A stretch of DNA of 49,090 nucleotides from Paracoccaceae bacterium (GCA_022448245.1 JAKVCO010000009.1:75413-124502), one strand, 5' to 3'. Counted from the stretch's first letter, positions 34,306 to 43,349 are shown. Notes: generated from the sequence alone by a model not told the origin. Numbers and translations are program-made.

Positions 34306-35100
34306 ATGGACTATAACTCGCTCACCGAGATCATGCGGACGCTCGCGCTCGAAGCTGGCGCCAAGATCATGGAGATCTACGACGCTGATGATTTCGATGT
34401 GAAGGTGAAGTCGGACGACAGCCCGGTGACTGAGGCGGATGAGGCGGCAGATGCCATCATCGCAGCAGGCTTGCGCGCGGCCTTCCCGGACGTGACGTTG
34501 ATCACCGAGGAACAGGCGGCCTCGCATTCCGAGAAAGCCTCCACCTTCCTGATCGTCGACCCGCTCGACGGCACGAAGGAGTTCATCAACCGCCGCGGCG
34601 ATTTCACAGTGAACATCGCCTATGTCGAGGATGGCACGCCCACACGCGGGGTCGTTTATGCGCCCGCGAAGGGGCGTCTTTTCTACACCGACGCTGCCGG
34701 CCAGACCGTTGAAGAAGAAGGCCCGTTCGGGGCGGAAGCTGGCGCCACGCGGGCGCTTTCTGTGCGTGCGCCAGACAATGGCGCGCTGAACGTAGTGGCT
34801 TCCAAGTCGCACCGGTCGCCCGAGCTTGAGGACTACATCTCCAAATACAGCGTGGCCGACAGCAAGGCGGCGGGCTCCTCGATGAAGTTCTGCCTGATCG
34901 CCAGCGGCGAGGCAGACCTTTATCCGCGTCTCGGGCGCACGATGGAGTGGGACACCGCCGCTGCCCACGCGGTTCTTTCCGGCGCAGGTGGGCACGTCGT
35001 GCGCTTTGATGATCTGACGCCGCTGACCTACGGCAAAGAAGACTACGCGAACCCCTATTTCATCGCCTACGCGCCGGGTGTGGAGCTGAAATCTGCATGA
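34306..35100 (+). CDS. cysQ: 3'(2'),5'-bisphosphate nucleotidase
   Basis: A 264-residue Mg-dependent phosphatase of the inositol monophosphatase fold that turns PAP into AMP. The metal-site motifs are TEEQA (near 67), DPLDGTKEFI (residues 85-94) and WDTAAAHAVL (near 215). It serves sulfate assimilation and clears the PAP made when sulfotransferases use PAPS. Its location before kdsB, galU and a sulfotransferase-like gene fits the latter use. The stop overlaps the kdsB ATG (ATGA). Confidence 0.94.
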   Translation: MDYNSLTEIMRTLALEAGAKIMEIYDADDFDVKVKSDDSPVTEADEAADAIIAAGLRAAFPDVTLITEEQAASHSEKASTFLIVDPLDGTKEFINRRGDFTVNIAYVEDGTPTRGVVYAPAKGRLFYTDAAGQTVEEEGPFGAEAGATRALSVRAPDNGALNVVASKSHRSPELEDYISKYSVADSKAAGSSMKFCLIASGEADLYPRLGRTMEWDTAAAHAVLSGAGGHVVRFDDLTPLTYGKEDYANPYFIAYAPGVELKSA

Positions 35101-35897
35101 AAACCGTCATCGTCATCCCCGCGCGCTACGCCTCTACGCGTTACCCCGGTAAACCGCTGGTTTCCCTGACGGGGGCCAAGGGCGAAGCCCGCACGCTCCT
35201 TGAACGTTCTTGGCGGGCCGCCCTTGCCGTGGATGGGATCGACCGCGTGGTGATTGCCACCGATGACGAACGGATCGAGGCGGCAGGCCAAGCGCTGGGC
35301 GCCGAGGTGGTGATGACCTCGCCAGAGGCCGCCAACGGGACGGAGCGTGTCTCTGAGGCCCATGAGAAGCTCGGCGGGGATTTCGACATTGTTGTGAACT
35401 TGCAAGGCGACGCGCCGCTGACGCCTGCGTGGTTTGTCGAAGATCTCGTGGCCGCGATGAAGGCGAACCCCGAAGCGGATATCGCGACGCCCGTGCTGCG
35501 CTGCGATGGGCGCGCGCTGAACGGCTTTCTGGAGGACCGGCGCGAAGGCCGCGTGGGGGGCACGACGGCCGTCTTCGGCGCGGGGAATCGCGGGCTCTAT
35601 TTCTCCAAGGAAGTGATTCCGTTCACGTCTGCGACATACGTAGATGAGGACGAGACACCCGTTTTCCACCATGTGGGCGTCTATGCCTACCGTCCGGCTG
35701 CTTTGGCTGACTATCCGTCTTGGCCTGTAGGGCCCTTGGAGACGCTCGAAGGCCTTGAACAGCTTAGGTTTTTGGAACAGGGCCGCGATGTTTTGTGCGT
35801 CGAGGTCCAATCCCGCGGGCAAGAGTTCTGGGAATTGAACAATCCCGGCGATGTTGCGCGCATAGAGGCCATCTTCGCCCGCCATGGCCTTGCGTGA
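35097..35897 (+). CDS. kdsB: 3-deoxy-manno-octulosonate cytidylyltransferase (CMP-KDO synthetase)
   Basis: A 266-residue cytosolic enzyme that activates KDO as CMP-KDO for LPS or for KDO-containing capsule linkers. The N-terminal IPARYASTRYPGKPL binds CTP, NLQGDAPL and DDERIEAA are conserved, and the C-terminal LNNPGDVARIEAIF is typical. Translation is coupled to cysQ. Whether it serves LPS or capsule cannot be told from sequence alone. Confidence 0.93.
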   Translation: MKTVIVIPARYASTRYPGKPLVSLTGAKGEARTLLERSWRAALAVDGIDRVVIATDDERIEAAGQALGAEVVMTSPEAANGTERVSEAHEKLGGDFDIVVNLQGDAPLTPAWFVEDLVAAMKANPEADIATPVLRCDGRALNGFLEDRREGRVGGTTAVFGAGNRGLYFSKEVIPFTSATYVDEDETPVFHHVGVYAYRPAALADYPSWPVGPLETLEGLEQLRFLEQGRDVLCVEVQSRGQEFWELNNPGDVARIEAIFARHGLA

Positions 35898-36048
35898 CTA
35901 GCGTCACCGACGTACCGATAAATGGTTAATAGAAGTATTTGACACTGGCACAGGCAATTTCCCCGCCAATGTTGGTGAAAAGTCATATTTTGAACAAATC
36001 AGTTGCTGATTAAGCAAACTGTAACGAATGCGCTGAAAGGGTTGGGGC
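35898..36048 (+). promoter_or_regulatory. Intergenic region before galU
   Basis: A 151-base AT-richer gap. A perfect -35 hexamer TTGACA is at 35939-35944 but no convincing -10 follows at 16-18 bases. An imperfect inverted repeat (CAGTTGCT ... GCAAACTG) lies at about 36000-36021. A promoter here is likely because the coupling with kdsB ends, but I cannot place it. Confidence 0.35.
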
Positions 36049-36942
36049 ATGACACGCAGAGTAACCAAAGCAATTTTCCCGGTCGCCGGACAAGGCACCC
36101 GTTTTCTTCCTGCTACGAAGTCTGTCCCGAAAGAGATCATGACCCTCGTGGATCGCCCGCTGATCCAATACGCAATTGATGAGGCGCGCGCCGCCGGCAT
36201 CAAGGAATTCATCTTTGTGACGTCACGCGGCAAGTCTGCCCTCGAAGACTACTTCGACCACGCGCCTGAGCTTGAGAGCTCGCTGGAGAAGAAGGGCAAG
36301 ACCGAGCTTCTTGAGACGCTGAAGTCGACCAACATGGATTCCGGCGCCATCGCCTACATCCGTCAGCACATGGCCCTGGGCCTTGGCCACGCCGTGTGGT
36401 GCGCCCGTCGCCTTATCGGGGACGAACCCTTTGCCGTGATCCTGCCGGACGACGTGATTTCCGGCGAAGTGTCCTGCCTCAAGCAGATGGTCGACGCCTA
36501 TGAGGAAACCGGCGGCAACATCGTGGCCGCGATGGAAGTGCCCCAGTCCAAAGTATCGTCCTACGGTGTCCTCGACGTGAAGGACGACATGGGCCACATC
36601 GTCTCCACCAAGGGGATGGTCGAAAAGCCCGACGCCGCCGACGCACCGTCGAACCTCGCCGTGATCGGCCGCTACATCCTGAATCCATCCGTCATGAACC
36701 ATCTCAACCAGATGAAGCAGGGCGCAGGTGGGGAAATTCAGCTGACCGACGCTATCGCGCATGAGCTAACTGAGGGCCGCGATGTCTACGGTCTGCGTTT
36801 CCGCGGCCAGCGTTTTGACTGCGGCTCGAAGGCGGGCTTCCTGCAGGCCACCGTGGCCTTTGGCCTGGCGCGCGACGACCTGCGCGACGAATTCAGCGCC
36901 TATCTCGACGACGTGCAGAGCATCCGGCGGGCAGCCGAATAA
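36049..36942 (+). CDS. galU: UTP-glucose-1-phosphate uridylyltransferase
   Basis: A 297-residue nucleotidyltransferase that makes UDP-glucose for polysaccharides, LPS core and glycolipids. The N-terminal FPVAGQGTRFLPATKSVPKEI binds the nucleotide; VILPDDVI, the VEKP motif and the GSKAGFLQATVAFGL end are all family landmarks. The length is normal. The next glycosyltransferase gene starts three bases after its stop, so the two are in one transcript. Confidence 0.95.
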   Translation: MTRRVTKAIFPVAGQGTRFLPATKSVPKEIMTLVDRPLIQYAIDEARAAGIKEFIFVTSRGKSALEDYFDHAPELESSLEKKGKTELLETLKSTNMDSGAIAYIRQHMALGLGHAVWCARRLIGDEPFAVILPDDVISGEVSCLKQMVDAYEETGGNIVAAMEVPQSKVSSYGVLDVKDDMGHIVSTKGMVEKPDAADAPSNLAVIGRYILNPSVMNHLNQMKQGAGGEIQLTDAIAHELTEGRDVYGLRFRGQRFDCGSKAGFLQATVAFGLARDDLRDEFSAYLDDVQSIRRAAE

Positions 36943-36945
36943 CAC

Positions 36946-37962
36946 ATGGCTGGCGCCGGGGAGCTTTGGCTGGCCTATAAGCTCCGCTGGCGCCGTCGTC
37001 GCTACCTTGCACGCGCCTTTCGAAAACGGCGGGAGTTGACAGCTGTCAACCTCAGGTTGCTCGGCATGCCGCGCAACCAAATCCTGTGTTTCTCGACCGT
37101 TCGAAATGAGGCTGCGCGCCTCCCCTACTTTCTGGACCATCACCGCGCGCTGGGCGTCGACCACTTCCTGATGGTCGACAATGGCTCGGACGACGGCACG
37201 GCGGCCTATCTCGCTCAGCAGCCAGACGTCAGCACATGGCGCGCTGACGGCAGCTACAAGGCCTCGCGCTTCGGGGTCGATTGGCTGAACCGACTCCAGA
37301 GCATCTACGCACCCGGCAACTGGGCCCTGACGCTCGATGCCGACGAGATCCTGACCTACCCGGATAGCGATAAACGCGATCTGAAGGCGCTGTCGGCTTG
37401 GTTGGCCCAGCGCGGCGTGGACAGCTTCGGCGCCATGATGCTCGACCTCTATCCGGACGGGCCCATAGGCGCCGCAAGCTACACCCCCGGCCAGCCCATC
37501 ACCGACGTGCTGACCCACTTCGACGCCTGGGACTACACGTGGGAATGGCAGCCGAAGTTCCAGAACATCTCCATCCGTGGTGGGCCCCGGAAACGCACGT
37601 TCTTTGCCGATGCACCGGACCACGCGCCCCATCTGCACAAGGTGCCGCTGGTGCGGTGGCGCCGGGGGATGGCCTACGCAAGCTCCGCACATCTCGCGCT
37701 CCCAAGGCGCCTGAACAATGCCTTCGACGCGCGAAAGGAGCTTCCCACGGGGGTCCTGCTTCACTCCAAATTCCTGCCCGAAGTCGTGGCGAAATCGGCC
37801 GAGGAAAAGACCCGTGCGGAGCACTTCACGCACCCCGATCGCTACGGCGACTATTACGACCGCCTCGTGCAGGGCCCGAACCTCATGGGGCCGCCATCGC
37901 AGCGATATGAGGGCCCAGCCCAGTTGGAGGCCCTTGGTCTGATGCAAAGAGGTCGCTGGTAG
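36946..37962 (+). CDS. Glycosyltransferase, GT2-like (PF13704 type), copy 1
   Basis: A 338-residue cytosolic glycosyltransferase. An Arg-rich N-terminus (RWRRRRYLARAFRKRREL) is followed by FSTVRNEAARLPYFLDHHRALGVDHFLMVDNGSDDGT, the core of the PF13704 Glyco_tranf_2_4 family, and LTLDADEILTYP, the DxD-like metal site. The acceptor and donor are unknown; UDP-glucose from galU is a reasonable guess. It is a tandem paralogue of the next gene, sharing the same order of motifs along its length. It is coupled to galU by a three-base gap. Confidence 0.85.
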   Translation: MAGAGELWLAYKLRWRRRRYLARAFRKRRELTAVNLRLLGMPRNQILCFSTVRNEAARLPYFLDHHRALGVDHFLMVDNGSDDGTAAYLAQQPDVSTWRADGSYKASRFGVDWLNRLQSIYAPGNWALTLDADEILTYPDSDKRDLKALSAWLAQRGVDSFGAMMLDLYPDGPIGAASYTPGQPITDVLTHFDAWDYTWEWQPKFQNISIRGGPRKRTFFADAPDHAPHLHKVPLVRWRRGMAYASSAHLALPRRLNNAFDARKELPTGVLLHSKFLPEVVAKSAEEKTRAEHFTHPDRYGDYYDRLVQGPNLMGPPSQRYEGPAQLEALGLMQRGRW

Positions 37963-38143
37963 CCGGGAAACAATGCCCGCTCCCTGCCATTCTATAGACA
38001 ATTCATTTGCCTGACCCCCCGCAACGCCCTATCACGAACGAAACCCTGCAAAGACAGGGGATGGGGCGGGCAGTTTATGGGGGTGAGTTAACCCGTCGTT
38101 GAGCTTCCGGGTCGTATGTAAAAGTACAGGCAAGAGGTCAGGC

Positions 38144-39154
38144 TTGGGCGTATTGGGAACATACCGTCTGCGGCTCCGCCGTAAGCGTTACATCGCCCGG
38201 GCGATCCGAAAGCGTCGTGAGCTGCGCAGCGTCGTCAATCGCACCGTCGACATCAAGCCCGGCCAGATCCTCCTGTTCTCGACCCAGCGCAACGAGAAGA
38301 TCCGTCTCCCCTACTTCCTGAAGTACTACCGCGACCTCGGCGTCGACCACTTCCTGATCGTCGACAACGACAGCGATGACGGGTCGGTCCCCTATCTGGC
38401 GTCTCAGCCGGACGTCAGCGTCTGGCACACCAAGGCCTCGTACAAACGCGCGCGTTTCGGGGTGGATTGGCTCAATTATCTGCAATGGAAATACGCCCAC
38501 GATCACTGGTCGCTGGTCGTCGACCCGGATGAGTTTCTGGTCTACCCGTTCTCCGACACGCGGCCTCTGCCGGCGCTGTGCGACTGGCTTGATGCGTCCG
38601 AGATCCGCTCCTTCGGTGCGATGCTTTTGGACATGTATCCGAAAGGCCGGATCGATGGGCAGCCCTACCGCGAGGGGCAGAACCCGCTCGAAATCGCCAG
38701 CTGGTTCGACAGTGGCAACTATTCGGTCAAACATAACTCGACCTATCAGAACCTCTGGATTCAGGGTGGCCCGCGGGCGCGCGCGTTCTTCGGCGACAAC
38801 CCCGGCCGCGCGCCTGCGTTGAACAAGACCCCGCTGGTGAAGTGGCACCGCAGCTACGTCTACGTCAGCTCAACGCACATGCTTCTCCCACGGAAGTTGA
38901 ACAAAACCTATGACACGACGGGGGGCGAGAAAGCCTCCGGCGTGTTGCTGCACACCAAGTTCCTCGACACCTTCACGCAGAAGGCGCTGGAGGAGCTGAA
39001 GCGCAAGCAGCACTACAGCGGGTCGGTCGAATACAAGGCCTATGCCGAGGCGCTGAGCCAAGACCCCGACCTCTGGTGCAAGTGGTCGGAGAAATACATC
39101 AACTGGCGCCAGCTCGAGATCCTTGGCCTCATGTCGAAAGGCAATTGGGCATGA
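38144..39154 (+). CDS. Glycosyltransferase, GT2-like (PF13704 type), copy 2
   Basis: A 336-residue paralogue of the previous gene, with matching RLRRKRYIARAIRKRREL, FSTQRNEKIRLPYFLKYYRDLGVDHFLIVDNDSDDGS and LVVDPDEFLVYP. I chose TTG at 38144 because AAGAGG lies six bases before it and the N-terminus then aligns with copy 1; a TTG at 38099 is the longer option. The 181-base gap before it (37963-38143) holds a CCCTG/CAGGG stem near 38044 and a TTAACC half-site at 38098, but no gene. Its stop overlaps the next start (ATGA). Confidence 0.83.
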   Translation: MGVLGTYRLRLRRKRYIARAIRKRRELRSVVNRTVDIKPGQILLFSTQRNEKIRLPYFLKYYRDLGVDHFLIVDNDSDDGSVPYLASQPDVSVWHTKASYKRARFGVDWLNYLQWKYAHDHWSLVVDPDEFLVYPFSDTRPLPALCDWLDASEIRSFGAMLLDMYPKGRIDGQPYREGQNPLEIASWFDSGNYSVKHNSTYQNLWIQGGPRARAFFGDNPGRAPALNKTPLVKWHRSYVYVSSTHMLLPRKLNKTYDTTGGEKASGVLLHTKFLDTFTQKALEELKRKQHYSGSVEYKAYAEALSQDPDLWCKWSEKYINWRQLEILGLMSKGNWA

Positions 39155-40908
39155 CGGGCACGCCCGACCTCGGGCCGGAGACGGTCAAGGCACTGGCCCG
39201 CGCGACGACCTCACTTGGCATCGTGATGCTGGTGCACAACGCCTTCAATCGGGCCGAGCAAGCAGCGCGTCACTGGGCGGCGTCCGGCTGTCCGGTGGTG
39301 ATCCATGTGGACCGGAACGTGCCCAGCGCCGAATACCGCGCCTTTGTCGAGGCGCTGTCGGACGAGCCCCTCGTCATGTTCTCCACCCGTCATCGGTGTG
39401 AGTGGGGCAATTGGGGCATCGTGGCCGGCACGCAGGCCGCGTCAGAGCTGTTGCTCGCCACCTTCCGGGATGTGCGCCACGTGTATCTAGCCTCTGGCTC
39501 GTGCCTGCCGCTGCGCCCGGTGCAGGAGCTGATCGATTATCTGGCGGAGCGTCCGCGTACCGACTTCATCGAAAGCGCGACCACCGCGGATGTGCCCTGG
39601 ACGATCGGTGGCCTCGATGAGGAGCGTTTCACGCTGCGCTTCCCGTTTTCGTGGAAGAAGAGCCGCAAGCTCTTTGACCGCTACGTGCAGCTTCAGCGCA
39701 AACTGAAGATGAAGCGGAAGATCCCGCTGGGGCTCGTCCCGCATATGGGATCGCAATGGTGGTGCCTGACACGTCGCACGCTTAGCGCCATCCTGCAGGA
39801 CCCTGATCGCGACACCTATGATCGCTATTTCCGCAAGGTTTGGATCCCGGATGAGAGCTATTTCCAGACGCTCTGCCGGCTCTATTCGACGGATGTGCAA
39901 TCGCGGTCACTGACGCTGTCGAAGTTCGACCATCAGGGCAAACCGCACATTTTCTACGACGATCACTTGCAGCTGCTGCGCCGCTCGGACTGCTTTGTGG
40001 CGCGTAAGATCTGGCCCAAGGCTGATCTGCTCTATGAGAGCTTCCTGACCGACGAAGAGCACGCGATGAAGAAGGCGGAGCCCAATCGCGGGAAGATCGA
40101 CCGCGTATTCTCGCGTGCGACGGATCTGCGCATGCGGGGGCGACCGGGCCTTTATATGCAATCGCGCTTTCCCTTTGATCAGTGGAACGACGGACGCACC
40201 TGCGCGCCGTATTCGGTGTTCGAAGGGTTCATGGACATCTTCGAGAACTGGGAAGAATGGCTGGCCGCCAACACCGGCGCGCGCGTGCACGGGCACCTTT
40301 TCAGCGAGAACTGGGTGCAGTTTGCAGGCCGGGAGACGACGTTTGCAGGCGCGCTCACAGATAGCGCTCAGATGCGGGATTATAACTCCCGCTCGTTCCT
40401 GACGAACCTCTTGTGGAACACCCGGGGTGAGCATCAATGCTTCCAGTTTGGCCCGTGGGACAGCCAGTACATCTCTTGGGATTTGGCGACCGATCCCAAT
40501 GCGCGGATCTACGTGATCACGGGCGCATGGGCGCTGCAGCACTTCCGCTCCAACGCGGATTTCAGTGACATTCGGCGCGATGCGGCTTGGCGCCAGAAGG
40601 TGGAGGCCGAGCACCTCCTTGCCCTGCAGAGCCAGTGGGCCAAGGGCAAGATTCGCCTCCTGTCGATGACCGAGTTTATCGAGAGCCCGATGGAGCATCT
40701 GCAGACCATCATTGATGACATCGTAGGTGACGGCGCCCGCCGCCTCACCGAGGCGCCGCGGATGCACAATCTCAAGGGCTTCGGGAAGTTCCTGCAGACA
40801 CTCAAGAACGAGGGCATGCACCCCTATCTTATGGGCGATTATCCGATGGACGACTTGCCCGAGCGCCCGCGCCAGCGGATGCGCAAACCCTATCTGGTGA
40901 AGAAGTAA
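39151..40908 (+). CDS. GT14-type beta-1,6-N-acetylglucosaminyltransferase-like protein with C-terminal DUF5927-like domain
   Basis: A 585-residue protein. Residues about 15-265 resemble the Core-2/I-branching (GT14) fold (IVMLVHNAFNRAEQAARHWAASG; VYLASGSCLPLRP; PHMGSQWWCLTRRTL; IPDESYFQTL). The C-terminal half (about 300-585) resembles the DUF5927 region that accompanies this domain in roseobacters and may handle the acceptor. It would add N-acetylglucosamine or a similar sugar. The ATG at 39151 overlaps the preceding stop, so I reject a start 25 codons upstream. A sulfotransferase-like gene follows after three bases. Confidence 0.82.
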   Translation: MTGTPDLGPETVKALARATTSLGIVMLVHNAFNRAEQAARHWAASGCPVVIHVDRNVPSAEYRAFVEALSDEPLVMFSTRHRCEWGNWGIVAGTQAASELLLATFRDVRHVYLASGSCLPLRPVQELIDYLAERPRTDFIESATTADVPWTIGGLDEERFTLRFPFSWKKSRKLFDRYVQLQRKLKMKRKIPLGLVPHMGSQWWCLTRRTLSAILQDPDRDTYDRYFRKVWIPDESYFQTLCRLYSTDVQSRSLTLSKFDHQGKPHIFYDDHLQLLRRSDCFVARKIWPKADLLYESFLTDEEHAMKKAEPNRGKIDRVFSRATDLRMRGRPGLYMQSRFPFDQWNDGRTCAPYSVFEGFMDIFENWEEWLAANTGARVHGHLFSENWVQFAGRETTFAGALTDSAQMRDYNSRSFLTNLLWNTRGEHQCFQFGPWDSQYISWDLATDPNARIYVITGAWALQHFRSNADFSDIRRDAAWRQKVEAEHLLALQSQWAKGKIRLLSMTEFIESPMEHLQTIIDDIVGDGARRLTEAPRMHNLKGFGKFLQTLKNEGMHPYLMGDYPMDDLPERPRQRMRKPYLVKK

Positions 40909-40911
40909 CGC

Positions 40912-42339
40912 ATGGCGCGCTTTGACTATTTCGTCCTCTTTGCGGAGATGCGCACGGGCTCGAATTTCCTTGAGGCGAATATCGACCTTTACCCCGATCT
41001 GGCTTGTCTGGGTGAGGTCTTTAACCCTCATTTCCTCGCCTATCCTGACACGCAGGAGTTGCTGGGATTTTCCCAGGCCGACCGGGACGCAAACCCGATG
41101 GCGCTGGTCGAGAAGATCCGCGAGCAGGACGGCATTCAGGGCTTTCGCTTCTTTCATGACCACCATGGCGCGATCCTCGACGACATCATCGCCGATCCCC
41201 GCTGCGCGAAGATCGTGCTGACGCGGAACCCGGTGGAAAGCTACGTCAGCTGGAAGATCGCGCAGGCCACTGGCCAGTGGAAACTGACAAACGCTACCCA
41301 TCACAAGGCTAGCCAAGCTGAGTTCGACCGCGATGAGTTCGAGCAGCATCTGGGCAACCTGCAGGCTTTCCAGATCGAGCTTTTGAACAGCCTTCAGAAG
41401 TCCGGCCAGACGGCATTCTATGTCGCCTATGAGGATATCCAGGACGTCGAGATCATGAACGGCCTCGCGGCGTTTCTGGGGTCTGAGACGCGGCTCGAGG
41501 GGCTGTCGAAGAAGCTCAAAAAGCAGAACCCCGCGCCGATGTCAGAGAAGGTCGCGAACTTTGAGGAGATGGAGGCCTCGCTCGCCTCGCTCGACCGGTT
41601 CGACCTCACCCGCACCCCGAATTTTGAGCCGCGCCGGGGGGCCGTGATCCCGACTTATGTGGCAGCCGCTGAGGCGCCTTTGCTTTACATGCCCATGCGC
41701 TCCGGCCCCGTGGCGCAGGTGAAGGAATGGCTATCTGGCTTTGGTGGGCTGGAGGAGAACTTCACCCAAAAGACTCTGCGCCAATGGAAGCGCGGCCATA
41801 AGGGTCACCGGACGTTCACCGTTGTGCGCCACCCGGTGCCACGCGCCTACGAGGCGTTCCAACGCCACATCGTGGGCACCGGCAAGGGCGCGTATCTGGA
41901 GATCCGGAAGACCCTGTCAAAGGTCTATAACGTGCCGCTCCAGCTCGACGGGCCGGATGAGACATGGGGCTATGAGGAACAGCGCGCGGCCTTCCTCGCC
42001 TTCCTAGCGTTCCTCAAGATGAACCTTGATGGGCAGACGGCGGTGCGCGTGGATGCGGTCTGGGCCAGCCAGAACGCCATTCTGTCAGGCTTTGCCGACT
42101 TCGCGCTGCCGGACGCGGTGGTGCGAGAAGAGAACATGGCCGCAGAGCTCACCATGCTTTGCGAGATGGTGGGGGTCGAGGCGCCCGGTCTGCCGCCGAT
42201 CGCGCTGGACGAGATCCCGCTCACCGACATCTATGACGAAGAGGTCGAGGCCGCCGTGCGCGACGTCTATCAGCGGGACTACATGGCTTTCGGCTATGGG
42301 CCCTACGCCAATTACGCCGCGAGCAGCGTCGCCTCGTAA
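40912..42339 (+). CDS. Double-domain sulfotransferase-like protein
   Basis: A 475-residue protein with two sulfotransferase-like halves. Half 1 (about 1-215) has FAEMRTGSNFLEANI as the 5'-phosphosulfate loop and VLTRNPVESYVSWKIA as the 3'-phosphate-binding motif, like NodH/Stf0-type enzymes. Half 2 (about 250-475) begins with YMPMRSGPVAQVKEWL and has FTVVRHPVPRAYEAFQRHIV, a family-2 3'-phosphate motif, but its PAPS loop lacks the normal lysine or threonine pattern and may be inactive. It probably sulfates a sugar of the cluster's glycan; the acceptor is unknown. The end overlaps the convergent Hint gene by 28 bases. Confidence 0.8.
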   Translation: MARFDYFVLFAEMRTGSNFLEANIDLYPDLACLGEVFNPHFLAYPDTQELLGFSQADRDANPMALVEKIREQDGIQGFRFFHDHHGAILDDIIADPRCAKIVLTRNPVESYVSWKIAQATGQWKLTNATHHKASQAEFDRDEFEQHLGNLQAFQIELLNSLQKSGQTAFYVAYEDIQDVEIMNGLAAFLGSETRLEGLSKKLKKQNPAPMSEKVANFEEMEASLASLDRFDLTRTPNFEPRRGAVIPTYVAAAEAPLLYMPMRSGPVAQVKEWLSGFGGLEENFTQKTLRQWKRGHKGHRTFTVVRHPVPRAYEAFQRHIVGTGKGAYLEIRKTLSKVYNVPLQLDGPDETWGYEEQRAAFLAFLAFLKMNLDGQTAVRVDAVWASQNAILSGFADFALPDAVVREENMAAELTMLCEMVGVEAPGLPPIALDEIPLTDIYDEEVEAAVRDVYQRDYMAFGYGPYANYAASSVAS

Positions 42340-43316
42340 GCGCGAAGGATCGGGCGCGCGGGCAAGTAGGCCGGACGCGTCTTGAGGATCTGGCGCACTT
42401 CTTCCTGAGACGCCTCGGACAACTGGGCGAGGCCGTATTCGGTGGGCAGAAGGGTCTCAGTGGCCATGCCTGCGCAATCGATCACCTCGTGATCTGCAAG
42501 CAGCAGGTGATGAAAGTTCACCCGGTTGCCGCTGACGAGCTGAATGCCCGGTTTGCCAAGCAGCGCGTGGGCAGGGACGAGGACCTCGTCCTCCCCAAAG
42601 AACAGCTGCGCCTCAGCGCCGCCGATCAGGATGCGGTGCTGTTGAGATACACGCAGCGTGCGGTCGTTACCCAGCACGCCAGCTTCGATTTCGACAGGGG
42701 CAAAGCGGGCGATGCCGAACGCCTTGCGGGAGCCAGCCCAAAGGATTGTCTGGGCGCCGTTGTCAGCAGTCATGACCTCATCGCCAGCGCGCAGGTCTTC
42801 GACCATGCGGTAGCCTTGCGGTGTCAGGATCGGGCAGCCGGTGTCAAAACAGATGGGCGTGGAATAGCCCGTCGCGGCGTAGCTTGGCCCTTCTTGCGCG
42901 TTGCTGATCGACAGCACGACATTCGGGGGCGGGAAGTCACCGGGCCCACCGATCACGGCGAGGCCTTCAATGGTGCCATAGGAACTGCCGCCGCCCGGTT
43001 CGCGGACGTTGAAGGCGATCATCGTCCAGGTGTCGCCGTTGTAGCTCACGTCAAAAGAGAACTCCGCCTCCAGCCGCGTGCCGCTGGCGTAGGTGGTTCC
43101 GTCAATCTCCTGCGCGCCATCGAGCGTCTGCGAGCTGTCGTTGTCCGAAAAATTCAGATCGTTGTCGTTGATCGCGATGGGCGTCCACACCGGATTGGCA
43201 ATGGTCATGGTCTGGCCATTCAGATGGCTACCATCCCCCTGGGTTACACCGTCCAGCCCCGTAGGCGACGTCACTGTCAGATCGCTCTCATCGAGCACGT
43301 AAATAGTATAAGCCAT
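42312..43316 (-). CDS. Hint-domain protein
   Basis: A 334-residue protein. Residues 1-150 form an acidic, beta-rich N-terminal domain of no family I recognise (TIYVLDESDLTVTSPTGLDG). The Hint_2-type domain starts at C156 (CFDTGCPILTPQGYRMVEDLRAGDEV) and includes LRVSQQHRILI and DHEVIDCAGMATETLLP. Hint domains can cleave at their first cysteine, as in hedgehog proteins; there is no C-terminal extein, so splicing is not expected. Such proteins in Rhodobacteraceae are often surface- or secretion-linked. A near-consensus CtrA-type site lies upstream. Confidence 0.82.
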   Translation of the reverse strand: MAYTIYVLDESDLTVTSPTGLDGVTQGDGSHLNGQTMTIANPVWTPIAINDNDLNFSDNDSSQTLDGAQEIDGTTYASGTRLEAEFSFDVSYNGDTWTMIAFNVREPGGGSSYGTIEGLAVIGGPGDFPPPNVVLSISNAQEGPSYAATGYSTPICFDTGCPILTPQGYRMVEDLRAGDEVMTADNGAQTILWAGSRKAFGIARFAPVEIEAGVLGNDRTLRVSQQHRILIGGAEAQLFFGEDEVLVPAHALLGKPGIQLVSGNRVNFHHLLLADHEVIDCAGMATETLLPTEYGLAQLSEASQEEVRQILKTRPAYLPARPILRAYEATLLAA

Positions 43317-43349
43317 AAGCCTCTCAACCCACCCATTACGCGACTAAGG

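Noticed and set aside
38098..38102. CtrA site before the second glycosyltransferase
   Set aside because: Only the proximal TTAAC is present; the distal position reads ATGG, so the match is a half-site and could be chance.
42312..43316. Intein in the Hint-domain protein
   Set aside because: No C-terminal extein, no terminal His-Asn motif at a junction and no homing endonuclease domain are visible.
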